Source: Leptospira noguchii serovar Panama str. CZ214
GTDB lineage: Bacteria; Spirochaetota; Leptospiria; Leptospirales; Leptospiraceae
DNA length: 64,000 nucleotides
Assembly: GCF_000306255.2 (NCBI RefSeq)
Contig: NZ_AKWY02000021.1
Coordinates: 426,289-490,288, forward strand
Reading direction: 5' to 3'
The translations under genes were made by a program, and so were the position numbers. Shown one piece after another: positions 11,423-19,308 of this stretch; the first letter of the stretch is position 1; each line of letters starts with the position of its first letter. The notes below the pieces were generated by a model. The model was not told where the DNA came from. It was given only the letters and a program-made list of their open reading frames with translations, and did not search any database.

Positions 11423-12154
11423 TTAACTTAAGGACCATGCTAGAGACAAATCTAAAAACTCTTCGGGTTTTAAATTTTGAATCTTTTCTTCCATTTCCCA
11501 TTTTTTAGAGTATAACAATTTGCCTGCATTAAAAAGATCCAATTCGATTAGATCCGATAATTCAGATAGTTCTTCTACGTTTAAAGAATGAAATTGGTTA
11601 TTTGTATCTCTCCATTCCGGAATAGAATTAATTTTTTGTTTGTTATAAATAGTTAATGTTTTTTGAATATTCTCTAAATAGATTTTACCAGAATCCCAAG
11701 GCACATTACAATAAATAACCGTGCTTCGATAAGAGCCAAGTTTGGAATAAAAAGTTTGACTATTTTTCTCCAACAAGAATTCTTTTTTGCGATCTTGGTT
11801 TACTATCCAACCGGAATCCGTATATTTTTGATACTCCTCCAAGTTTCCGGCAAAGTCTTTTAACGGTTCTATCTCCGTTTCTGTCTCTAAATCTATCTTA
11901 TCTTCCCAACTCTGTAGAACTCTTTCCTCTCCGGTAATTTTGTTATAAACTTTTTTGAGAACAAAATCTTGTGCTACTCCTTCTTTAATTTCTGCAAGAA
12001 ACGTTTCTCCGATTTCTGGATTATAATGGAGAGAGTATACAATCTCGTGTAGATTAGCTTTAAAATTTCTCCAAGCCTTTTCTCCAATCAGTCGATTTGG
12101 ATCCGTGTTGATCCAAATTACTTTCTGATTCGATTTTTCTAATATATAATTCAT
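11423..12154 (-). CDS. tail fibre assembly-like protein (DUF4376-like C-terminus)
   Basis: A 243-residue protein and the last gene of the tail operon; its ATG overlaps the stop of the fibre gene by one base (TAATG). The C-terminal third (WRDTNNQFHSLNVEELSELS ... LFNAGKLLYSKKWEME) follows the pattern of phage fibre-assembly proteins with DUF4376, where a chaperone helps fold the fibre just upstream. The N-terminal part is unfamiliar. Position directly after the fibre is the main support for a chaperone role. Confidence 0.55.
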   Translation of the reverse strand: MNYILEKSNQKVIWINTDPNRLIGEKAWRNFKANLHEIVYSLHYNPEIGETFLAEIKEGVAQDFVLKKVYNKITGEERVLQSWEDKIDLETETEIEPLKDFAGNLEEYQKYTDSGWIVNQDRKKEFLLEKNSQTFYSKLGSYRSTVIYCNVPWDSGKIYLENIQKTLTIYNKQKINSIPEWRDTNNQFHSLNVEELSELSDLIELDLFNAGKLLYSKKWEMEEKIQNLKPEEFLDLSLAWSLS

Positions 12155-13011
12155 TATGCTACCCTCACTTTGTATTTTACCGCTACGTATGCCGGGTTTG
12201 TTTCATTGCTAAGGCGAGGGTTTCCGTTGCTACCGTCCGTCCTGGCTGTTATAACCATATTTGAAACATTCCAAGAATTGTTACCAGTTCCGGAGATATA
12301 TCCAGATCCACCAGCATACCCAGGATATCCCGTATAATCATGAAAGTGTCCTTGCATCTGATCTTGTCCTGCATATCCAACCGCACCACCATCATAATTC
12401 CCACCTGCCGCTTTCGCTCTTGTTCCATGCACTCCTGCACCTCTTGCAAAAATCCCTCTTCGATCCGGAACGTTATACGTAGTCGATCCGTCCCCAAATC
12501 CATATTCAATATTTGTAATCATTTCCCCGGTTTGAGAAGACGTAAGGTCTACGATCGAACCAGTTGATGTCAAAGAAATCTGAAAGTCATTTACAGTTGG
12601 ATTACGTACATAATAATTTACTAATGCTGTAACTCCTCCCCCTGTAAAAGAAAATTTTACCAATTGACCCTCAACACATCCATGACTTGTACAACCGATA
12701 CGATCCGTCGCGGAAACAATTCCGGTAACAGATCTTTTGACTAAATTCCAAAGAGCCAAAAAGCTGGTTCTAGAAATAGATTGTCCGTTTGCGTCTTTAA
12801 AATTAGAGGTAGAAGTTATGTTCAGATTATCTTCGATAATTCCACCCAAAGGGATTTGAGTCGCCAGAAAATTATTCTCTGCCAGATCAATACGATCTTT
12901 TAAATACTGATCGTTTTCGTATTGCCGATCCACTTCTTCATCGATTAGATCTCCATCCGCAGGAGTGCTCTTACTCCAGATTCTAGTTTTTGCTGGATTA
13001 AATGAGGCCAT
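12154..13011 (-). CDS. phage tail fibre / collar protein, paralog B
   Basis: A 285-residue protein. The N-terminus (MASFNPAKTRIWSKSTPADG) and the segment DGSTTYNVPDRRGIFARGAG, typical of tail-collar fibres, are shared with the gene at 13156-14046. So is a C-terminal YVAVKYKVRV. Between the QDQ and this end, about 50 residues rich in Gly/Tyr/Ser (GHFHDYTGYPGYAGGSGYIS) differ completely from the paralog. That stretch is likely the receptor-contacting tip. A disulfide-capable CTSHGC precedes a fibre-type bead (LVKFSFTGGG ... YYVRNPT). The gene is separated from the paralog by 144 non-coding bases. Confidence 0.75.
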   Translation of the reverse strand: MASFNPAKTRIWSKSTPADGDLIDEEVDRQYENDQYLKDRIDLAENNFLATQIPLGGIIEDNLNITSTSNFKDANGQSISRTSFLALWNLVKRSVTGIVSATDRIGCTSHGCVEGQLVKFSFTGGGVTALVNYYVRNPTVNDFQISLTSTGSIVDLTSSQTGEMITNIEYGFGDGSTTYNVPDRRGIFARGAGVHGTRAKAAGGNYDGGAVGYAGQDQMQGHFHDYTGYPGYAGGSGYISGTGNNSWNVSNMVITARTDGSNGNPRLSNETNPAYVAVKYKVRVA

Positions 13012-13155
13012 ACAAAACTCCCAAACAGAACACTAACAAAACTCGGATTTTCCAATACAGAAATCCAAAATTTCTAAAATAGCTTAGAGAATTACTTTCG
13101 GCTTTTATTAGACTAAATAATAATATTTTAAAATTATAATTTATGAATTTAATTT

Positions 13156-14046
13156 TCATAGAACCCTCACTTTGTATTTTACTGCTACGTAGGCAGGAAC
13201 ATTCTCGTCACCAATTCGGGGCGTACCGTTAGTACCGTCTGGGATTACCGAACGAATAGAATACCCAGGCGATGCGCCGTTTGTATTTGAAGATGTCGGC
13301 GAATTCGGTCCCGCTCCAAACTGTATTGCAGTTGTCCCATTTATACTGGGGTTATTATTGTTGAGCCACAATTCGTGCGCATGCTTAAATAATTGATCCT
13401 GTCCCGCATACCCAACCGGTCCACCGTCATAATTCCCACCTGCTGCCTTCGCTCTTGTTCCATGCACTCCTGCACCTCTCGCAAAAATACCACGACGATC
13501 CGGAACGTTATACGTAGTCGATCCGTCCCCAAATCCATATTCAATATTTATAATCATATCCCCGGTTTGAGAAGACGTAAGGTCTACGATTGAGCCTGTG
13601 GCGGTCAAAGAAATCTGAAAGTCATTTGCAGTTGGATTGCGTACATAATAATTAACTAATGCTGTAACCCCTCCCCCTGTAAAAGAAAACTTTACAAGTT
13701 GCCCCTCAACACATCCGTGATTTGTACAACTGATACGATCTGTCGCGGAAACAATTCCGGTAATCACTCGATGCACAGAATTCCATAAAGTAACAAATGT
13801 GTTTCTAGAAATTGCCTGTGCGTTCGCATCTTTAAAGTTAGCAGAAGGAGCCAGGTTCAGACCGTCTTCTATAATACTTCCGATCGGAATCAGAAAATTC
13901 GCCAAATTCATGTCAGTCGAGTCGATCCGATCTTTTAAATACTGAAAATTTTCATATTGACGATCAAATTCGTCGTCAATTAGGTCTCCATCCGCCGGAG
14001 TATTCTTGCTCCAAGTTCTTGTTTTTACTGGATTGAATATCGCCAT
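13156..14046 (-). CDS. phage tail fibre / collar protein, paralog A
   Basis: A 296-residue fibre. The chosen ATG at 14046 has GGAG six bases upstream and gives the same N-terminus as the paralog (MAIFNPVKTRTWSKNTPADG); a GTG two codons earlier is less likely. It shares the middle (CTNHGC bead, DGSTTYNVPDRRGIFARGAG) and the last residues (YVAVKYKVRVL) with paralog B. A divergent tip (FKHAHELWLNNNNPSINGTT and on) separates the two. The two genes look like a duplication followed by tip replacement, a common way to change host or target range. Confidence 0.75.
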   Translation of the reverse strand: MAIFNPVKTRTWSKNTPADGDLIDDEFDRQYENFQYLKDRIDSTDMNLANFLIPIGSIIEDGLNLAPSANFKDANAQAISRNTFVTLWNSVHRVITGIVSATDRISCTNHGCVEGQLVKFSFTGGGVTALVNYYVRNPTANDFQISLTATGSIVDLTSSQTGDMIINIEYGFGDGSTTYNVPDRRGIFARGAGVHGTRAKAAGGNYDGGPVGYAGQDQLFKHAHELWLNNNNPSINGTTAIQFGAGPNSPTSSNTNGASPGYSIRSVIPDGTNGTPRIGDENVPAYVAVKYKVRVL

Positions 14047-14048
14047 AA

Positions 14049-14324
14049 TCACTCCTTTAACTCTTGTTCTAATATAATAAACTTCTCATATACTTTAAAA
14101 GGTTGGTCCACATACCTCTTCAAGCGATTTCGAACCGGTTTTAAATCTTCTTCTCTCGTAAACTCGGCATCCAATCCAGACCCGTTTTTTTTATATCCTT
14201 TTCGATCGCAATATTCTAAAAGACTCTCGTGTGTCTTAAACAGTGCAATCGGAAGTAATTCGATTCTAAATTTTCCCGTTCCGGCAAATTCTACATTCGT
14301 TTCCCTTGCTAGTATTTGAATCAC
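14049..14324 (-). CDS. small tail-operon protein of unknown function
   Basis: A 91-residue protein between the wedge/collar gene (4-bp overlap) and fibre A. It is basic and has no recognisable motif, signal or membrane segment. Position suggests a baseplate or fibre-attachment accessory protein; that is inference only. Confidence 0.65.
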   Translation of the reverse strand: MIQILARETNVEFAGTGKFRIELLPIALFKTHESLLEYCDRKGYKKNGSGLDAEFTREEDLKPVRNRLKRYVDQPFKVYEKFIILEQELKE

Positions 14325-15295
14325 TGAAACTCCTCCTTTATTACAAAATCATAAACTATAAGATGATCCTTATCTTTAGAAGGAAAAGTTTTAAGATATA
14401 ACAACTCCCCGTCCTCGTCGAAAAGTCCTATTTCGTTAATCCCATAACCCATCATCTCTCCCTGTTTGACTGTTGTTTGAAAATAACGATTCCCGTCTGA
14501 ATCAAATCGGATTTCGACTAACTTTCGGTAGACTTCGTTCTGCAAACCAGTATCTCCAATCTTAGGAGATCTAAGAATTCCTCCTTCCAATCCTCCGATT
14601 CCGAAAGCGATTTCATAGGGTCGAATTTTCACCCTCTCTCCAGACAAAAGAGTGAACCCATTTAAAGACCAGCCCCCATCCAAATACGGAGTACGAATAG
14701 ATTCTCCATACAACCTTCCGCCTAACGTAGATATTTCGAAGCGGTATCGAATGATCGCCTTTACACCTCCGGGACGAATTTGTGCAATCGCTTGATTGAA
14801 TTCCGGAACTACAGGAAGTTCGTCGACAGAACCTGTAAAAATTAATTCAATCGTAGCGGGTCTTTTTGTACTTCCAGAAAGAGGATATTCCCCATTGAGA
14901 GTATACGTAGCATCCAAGAGCATCGGAACACCTCCGTAACAAAGCTCCTTGATTTCGTATAACGTTCCCATTCCAGCAAGTATTTGAGATCCGATTTCGT
15001 TCATCGAAAAAATATCACCCTTCGATTTACGTTTTTGACGCGCGATCGAAAGAAAGATCTTATAACGAAAATCGTCCATCCCGTTTCGCGGCTGTTTTAA
15101 ATTCTTTCCGATCAAATCTAAAACGGTTCCGCTTTGAACACTATAATCCGTAATTCCTGAAATCGATTCCAATACAGAACGGACTTCGTTTAACAATTCA
15201 AGTTCCACTTCCCACTTTTTAGCAATCGTAGAGTTCGGGTCTCTCGTAAAGATCGAAGAAGGGTATTTTTCTAATACTTCGTTTAAGTAAGTCAT
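14321..15295 (-). CDS. baseplate wedge protein with fused collar-type C-terminus
   Basis: A 324-residue protein overlapping the baseplate J gene by 4 bp. The N-terminal 200 residues fit phage tail protein I / DUF2612-like wedge proteins (a region beginning RYKIFLSIARQKRKSKGDIF, then GGVKAIIRYRFE). The last 100 residues (ETVYRKLV-like QNEVYRKLVEIRFDSD ... YGINEIGLFDEDGELLYLKT) resemble the N-terminal attachment domain of P2-type tail fibres. If correct, a wedge and a fibre adaptor are fused in one chain, which would explain why the downstream fibres begin with a short non-canonical N-terminus. Confidence 0.65.
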   Translation of the reverse strand: MTYLNEVLEKYPSSIFTRDPNSTIAKKWEVELELLNEVRSVLESISGITDYSVQSGTVLDLIGKNLKQPRNGMDDFRYKIFLSIARQKRKSKGDIFSMNEIGSQILAGMGTLYEIKELCYGGVPMLLDATYTLNGEYPLSGSTKRPATIELIFTGSVDELPVVPEFNQAIAQIRPGGVKAIIRYRFEISTLGGRLYGESIRTPYLDGGWSLNGFTLLSGERVKIRPYEIAFGIGGLEGGILRSPKIGDTGLQNEVYRKLVEIRFDSDGNRYFQTTVKQGEMMGYGINEIGLFDEDGELLYLKTFPSKDKDHLIVYDFVIKEEFQ

Positions 15296-16506
15296 ATAAA
15301 ATTTACCTGAATGTTGGCGGTAATCAACTTAGCACGTTGTCTGCTATTGATTGGCAATAGGTCTTGTGTGGCCGGAGAAGTTTGGCCTACCTTTACAATC
15401 ATGGATTTAATTCCTAATACCTTTACGGAATCGAATTCCTGAAGAGCGCTCTGAGCTGCGATCAATTTCCATGCAAACACGTCTGTACCCGTTCCTTCTC
15501 CTTTATAGTAGGTGGAAGTAGAAGTAATCGTGTCCACTCCTCCTATCACTTTGATACAATTTGTTTTTACAACCGACTCGGAACCCTGCACCCAAAGATT
15601 TAAATCTCTTACAATATCAATTTTTACATAAACAAGAACGTCGGTCGGTCTATTGAAATAGTACGTTCTAGGAACACTTTTATTGTCAAAAATAGTAGTA
15701 AGTTCCAAACCGTAAGATTCAATTCCTCCCGGCCAGTTTCTTAAAAAAACTTCTCCGATTTCTTCAGAAGAACCTCCTTCTATTACGGCTTCCATAGAAT
15801 GTGGCGGTCTTCCGTCCATATCCGTAAAATCGGTGTTATTCTCATACACGATCGCATTGAGTACGGAGGGAATGTTGTTCAAAACACCTTGAACGTTTGC
15901 AGCGGAAGAACCTCCGTTAACTCCTTCTTGAATAAAACGATTCAGATATTCAGAGTCCGTTTCTATTGCACGTCCACCTTTAGACGGTTCCGGATTAGTG
16001 ACTGAATCGATTCCACTGACCGCCGTATTAATCGTAGTGATCGAATTGGCATTCACGTTTCCGTTCACTCCATAAGAAATTTCTAATGCTTGTGCATTCA
16101 AGTCTACGTGTCCGCCAGATAAAACTCCGGATTCGATCGTGATAAAAAGTAACCCATTGCCGGTTTGACAAATGACTCCGACTGGAACCACAGCACCATC
16201 CATTCCAGAAAATCTAAGAACGACTATAGAACGTTTAGCCGGTTGACGTTCCGAACCGAGAGGATTTAAAACTCGATCCAAAGAAACACCGGAAGCGGTA
16301 TGTGCAAAATTAGAATAAAATACTTTTTCTGCGAGCTGGTGAATCTTATCTAGTTCATCTGCTAGAATCCTCATACGCATTCCATCTTCACTAACAATAG
16401 AAAGATCTATATCTCCACCTAAGCGAGTTTTATAACCTTCCTCCAATTCTGATAGAATCTCTTCTCTACTTTTTCGGATAAAACCTTGTTCACTGACTCC
16501 TGCCAT
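15292..16506 (-). CDS. baseplate J-like wedge protein
   Basis: A 404-residue protein of the baseplate J family (PF04865). It shows IHQLAEKVFYSNFAHTASGV..DRVLNPLG near residues 60-85, the stretch found at the start of J-like proteins, and a Gly-rich GGRAIETDSEYLNRFIQEGV near residue 180, typical of the family. Its start overlaps the stop of the gp25-like gene by one base. Such proteins form the wedge ring that couples baseplate opening to sheath contraction. Confidence 0.85.
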   Translation of the reverse strand: MAGVSEQGFIRKSREEILSELEEGYKTRLGGDIDLSIVSEDGMRMRILADELDKIHQLAEKVFYSNFAHTASGVSLDRVLNPLGSERQPAKRSIVVLRFSGMDGAVVPVGVICQTGNGLLFITIESGVLSGGHVDLNAQALEISYGVNGNVNANSITTINTAVSGIDSVTNPEPSKGGRAIETDSEYLNRFIQEGVNGGSSAANVQGVLNNIPSVLNAIVYENNTDFTDMDGRPPHSMEAVIEGGSSEEIGEVFLRNWPGGIESYGLELTTIFDNKSVPRTYYFNRPTDVLVYVKIDIVRDLNLWVQGSESVVKTNCIKVIGGVDTITSTSTYYKGEGTGTDVFAWKLIAAQSALQEFDSVKVLGIKSMIVKVGQTSPATQDLLPINSRQRAKLITANIQVNFI

Positions 16507-16850
16507 TATAATTCTCCCATAACAATTCCATATTTTGTAATTGCAGAAAATTGAATATATACTCTCTGGCCCAAACTTTCTCTATCTACCAATTCCACTT
16601 TTTCGACCGAAACTGTTTCAGGATCTTTTTGAATCGTCTTTTTAATTTCCGTCAAAATCCTGTCCCTAGAAACTTTCGTGGAAAATATAATCTCCCAGTT
16701 CACTCCGTTTAACGGCTCGTATACGGACTCTCCCAGAGATAAACGGATCGAATGTCTAATTCTTTGGGAATAATATTCTAAATCTTGAATGATCACGGAC
16801 CGTCCTCTGACAAATACCGCGTCTTTGTTCTCTATCTTAATTCCTTTCAT
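16506..16850 (-). CDS. gp25/W-like baseplate wedge protein
   Basis: A 114-residue protein between spike and J, the usual place for the T4 gp25 / P2 W homolog. Supporting pattern: IRHSIRLSLGESVYEPLNGV followed by an alternating strand-helix region and a strand (RVYIQFSAITKYGIVMGEL). It overlaps both neighbours by 1-4 bases, so translation is probably coupled. gp25 nucleates sheath assembly on the baseplate. Confidence 0.75.
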   Translation of the reverse strand: MKGIKIENKDAVFVRGRSVIIQDLEYYSQRIRHSIRLSLGESVYEPLNGVNWEIIFSTKVSRDRILTEIKKTIQKDPETVSVEKVELVDRESLGQRVYIQFSAITKYGIVMGEL

Positions 16851-17530
16851 CCTAATTTTACCTTTCCTGAAAGTAACTGCTCCACTTCCGATTTACGAAC
16901 GTTAAGTTGAGAAACTACCGAAGCCGCAAGTCCCGCAGGCGAACCGGGGATCGCATTAGTAGTAAACGTAGCAGAGTTATTCAAAAACACGTCGATCAAA
17001 GATTTGATAAACTCTACTAAAGTTTCACCTAACACAGCCGATTCGGTCAAGTCGGCAATACCACCTTGAATTTTAATTCGGTCCTCGTCTAGTTGGATCA
17101 AAGACTTACCTTCTTTATGGCCGATTACAAGTCCGGACAAATTAGAAGTGGTAGCGGGAATATCAGTTTTCCCTTTATAACCACTGATCACACAAGCACT
17201 TTGAAGATCAAAAAGAGAATCCGAAGCAATAGATTCGATTCCTCGAATTGCGTCCGATATATCGTGTGTAGAAAACGAAACCCAAACTTTGTCTCCTCGT
17301 TTGTAATCCGGTTTGATATAAAAATCTCCGGCCCAGTACGTGCCGACTCTAATACCAGACAAAACAGGAAAAGACCGTTCTCGTCCGGAATCGTCTTCTT
17401 TTTTTAGAGGAATACGAACGTTAGCCGTCATATCTTGAGGCTGAAAAGATTCTATAATTCCAGGAAGACCAATTTGTATCTTAGATACATTGTTTTGAAT
17501 GGCGGCTAAAATCACTTTATCTAAAGTCAT
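16847..17530 (-). CDS. membrane-puncturing spike protein (Gp138/gp45-like)
   Basis: The ATG at 17530 overlaps the hub stop as ATGA, so I take it as the start (227 residues) over a longer in-frame extension. The N-terminal OB-type domain fits the Gp138-like spike family (SFQPQDMTANVRIPLKKEDD, then GDKVWVSFSTHDISDAIRG). A repetitive beta region follows (SLIQLDEDRIKIQGGIADLT), as in the shaft of Mu gp45-like spikes, and a short alpha-helical end. The spike sits at the tip of the tube and pierces the target envelope. I see no PAAR-type tip gene. Confidence 0.7.
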   Translation of the reverse strand: MTLDKVILAAIQNNVSKIQIGLPGIIESFQPQDMTANVRIPLKKEDDSGRERSFPVLSGIRVGTYWAGDFYIKPDYKRGDKVWVSFSTHDISDAIRGIESIASDSLFDLQSACVISGYKGKTDIPATTSNLSGLVIGHKEGKSLIQLDEDRIKIQGGIADLTESAVLGETLVEFIKSLIDVFLNNSATFTTNAIPGSPAGLAASVVSQLNVRKSEVEQLLSGKVKLG

Positions 17531-18345
17531 ACTGGCTTTACCTCTAATTCTGAAAAACAATCCGTATTCAAAGTGGAGAACTTATGTTTACCACCAACGA
17601 TTCTACATTCCGAATCGAGTCCTCCTCCTTTGACGGATACGATCATATTCTTCTTAAACTTATGGCGGAAGAGACTGGTCAGTTTCCAAGTATCTTGGCC
17701 TTTTTCTGGAACTCCGATCAACCCGGAAGAATGATCTAAAAAAATGACGCTGTTTTTTTTAGAAGGATCGAGAGAATCAAAATGAATCTGACCGTCTTGA
17801 AACCAATATTGAGATTTTGTTAAATTACAAAAACGGCGAATACAATCGCCTAACTCCGTATTGGCGCTGAAGTTCACGATTTTATTGATCCCTAATTGAA
17901 TCCTTCCGGGCTTTAGATTTCCCTGATTCAGAATATCTATGATCACGTTTCTTGCAGGAAGATTTGTGTATGTTTTCATAATATACGTTCTCGTCCAAGC
18001 GCCCGCACTTCCGCTGATCTGAAATTCTAACTTTTTATTGGTTCCTTCTTGTTTCCATTTAGGATGAATGATTTCTCCGGAAACCACGAGTCCGTTTTCG
18101 TCCTTGTAACCTGCATTTAATAACGCTGAAGGATATTGGAATTTTTTTTCTTTCATTCGAGCACTTACAAGACGCAACGTTTCTTCGTTTACGTTATACA
18201 TCGTAACCTGAGTTAGATTGAGTCCGTCCAATTCGGTTTCAAATTCGAAGTTAAAAGGAGGATAACAAAATTCTTTTGCAACTCCGGTCGCCGGAAGAAT
18301 CTCCAAAGAAACGGTACGTCCAAAAAGTTTAGGATTACCAATCAT
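17527..18345 (-). CDS. baseplate hub protein
   Basis: A 272-residue protein. The layout of paired beta-barrel segments with a central RTYIMKTYTNLPARNVIIDI, then an insertion with ELGDCIRRFCNLTKSQYWFQ, resembles the gp27-like hub of Mu- and Pam3-type tails. It overlaps both the plug (4 bp) and spike (ATGA) genes. Assignment rests on operon position plus weak pattern similarity, not a catalytic motif. Confidence 0.65.
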   Translation of the reverse strand: MIGNPKLFGRTVSLEILPATGVAKEFCYPPFNFEFETELDGLNLTQVTMYNVNEETLRLVSARMKEKKFQYPSALLNAGYKDENGLVVSGEIIHPKWKQEGTNKKLEFQISGSAGAWTRTYIMKTYTNLPARNVIIDILNQGNLKPGRIQLGINKIVNFSANTELGDCIRRFCNLTKSQYWFQDGQIHFDSLDPSKKNSVIFLDHSSGLIGVPEKGQDTWKLTSLFRHKFKKNMIVSVKGGGLDSECRIVGGKHKFSTLNTDCFSELEVKPV

Positions 18346-18680
18346 TGTTTTTCTCCTAAATACAATCTTACTCTGGAACCGAAAGTTTCCAAATTCACAG
18401 GAATGTTTTCAAATTCATCCTTGTAAAGATCATCCAAATCCAAAGGAGTTAAAAGAATGGAACTATTAAAGCCATCCACTATAATATGATTTAAAGGAAC
18501 GCCGTATAACAGTTTAGAGGCGAAAAGATCTTTCCCGTCTTGATCTCTAACCAATACAGTAATGAAATCGCCTTCTGTGTTGTGCGAGAATTCAAATTCG
18601 TATTCCATTTCTTCGATCGTAAACGTATAACGAATCGGGAATATATTATGATCAATCGGTAGATATTTGAATTCCTTCAT
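18342..18680 (-). CDS. baseplate plug-like protein (Pam3 gp18-like)
   Basis: A 112-residue acidic protein with a beta-rich pattern (YTFTIEEMEYEFEFSHNTEG, then LFASKLLYGVPL). Size, position between the Dit-like and hub genes, and sequence style fit the baseplate plug described for cyanophage Pam3. It has no signal or membrane segment. Confidence 0.65.
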   Translation of the reverse strand: MKEFKYLPIDHNIFPIRYTFTIEEMEYEFEFSHNTEGDFITVLVRDQDGKDLFASKLLYGVPLNHIIVDGFNSSILLTPLDLDDLYKDEFENIPVNLETFGSRVRLYLGEKQ

Positions 18681-18696
18681 GTAGTATCAATCCTAG

Positions 18697-19308
18697 TTAA
18701 TTTATTTTTTTGGTCGGGGTTCCTGATTTTGTTTGAATCTGTGTAGTTCTTTTACCCACGGATTGAACCGTATTTAATTGTCTCGTCTTTGCCTCCGCGA
18801 TCACCACAGGAAACAAAGATAAACTCAAAGATACGTCGTTCCCAGTCTCTTTAGCCTCTTGGATATTCATATCTCCGATCAAAAGATTTGGAATTTCATC
18901 CGTAGAACGTCCTAGATATCTTTTATCAGGATCATCCGGTTCCACAAAACGGAACAAAGATGGTAACATAGAAAGAATTTTAGAAATAATTCCGCCGGTA
19001 GAATATCCAAGCAACGTGACTAACGTTCCTTGGGACTGCCAACGAACTAAAGTCTCTAATTTATCATCCACACTTTTTACGTTTAAGGCCAACGCGTCCG
19101 TCGAAGAAGAAATTAAAACGTTAAGCGAAATACATCTTTGGCCGGGAATCACGTGATCTGTGATCGAAGTCATTCCTTTTTCCTTTTCTACCGTATGACG
19201 AGTAATCTCCACCGGATAAGAGTGCTGAATACCTAAAGAGACATTCAACTCCACCTCTTCGTCTCCGTCTGTAAGTGCGATCCTATCCCTACCAGTTAAA
19301 ATTTTCAT
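18697..19308 (-). CDS. Dit-like / baseplate ring protein
   Basis: A 203-residue protein whose ATG overlaps the tape-measure stop by 4 bp. It starts with a beta-sandwich-like stretch (SLGIQHSYPVEITRHTVEKE, then ITDHVIPGQRCISLNVLIS), the pattern of Dit-like N-terminal domains in contractile tails. The C-terminus is a low-complexity Thr/Lys/Gln tail. It likely forms the ring joining the tube to the hub. Confidence 0.65.
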   Translation of the reverse strand: MKILTGRDRIALTDGDEEVELNVSLGIQHSYPVEITRHTVEKEKGMTSITDHVIPGQRCISLNVLISSSTDALALNVKSVDDKLETLVRWQSQGTLVTLLGYSTGGIISKILSMLPSLFRFVEPDDPDKRYLGRSTDEIPNLLIGDMNIQEAKETGNDVSLSLSLFPVVIAEAKTRQLNTVQSVGKRTTQIQTKSGTPTKKIN

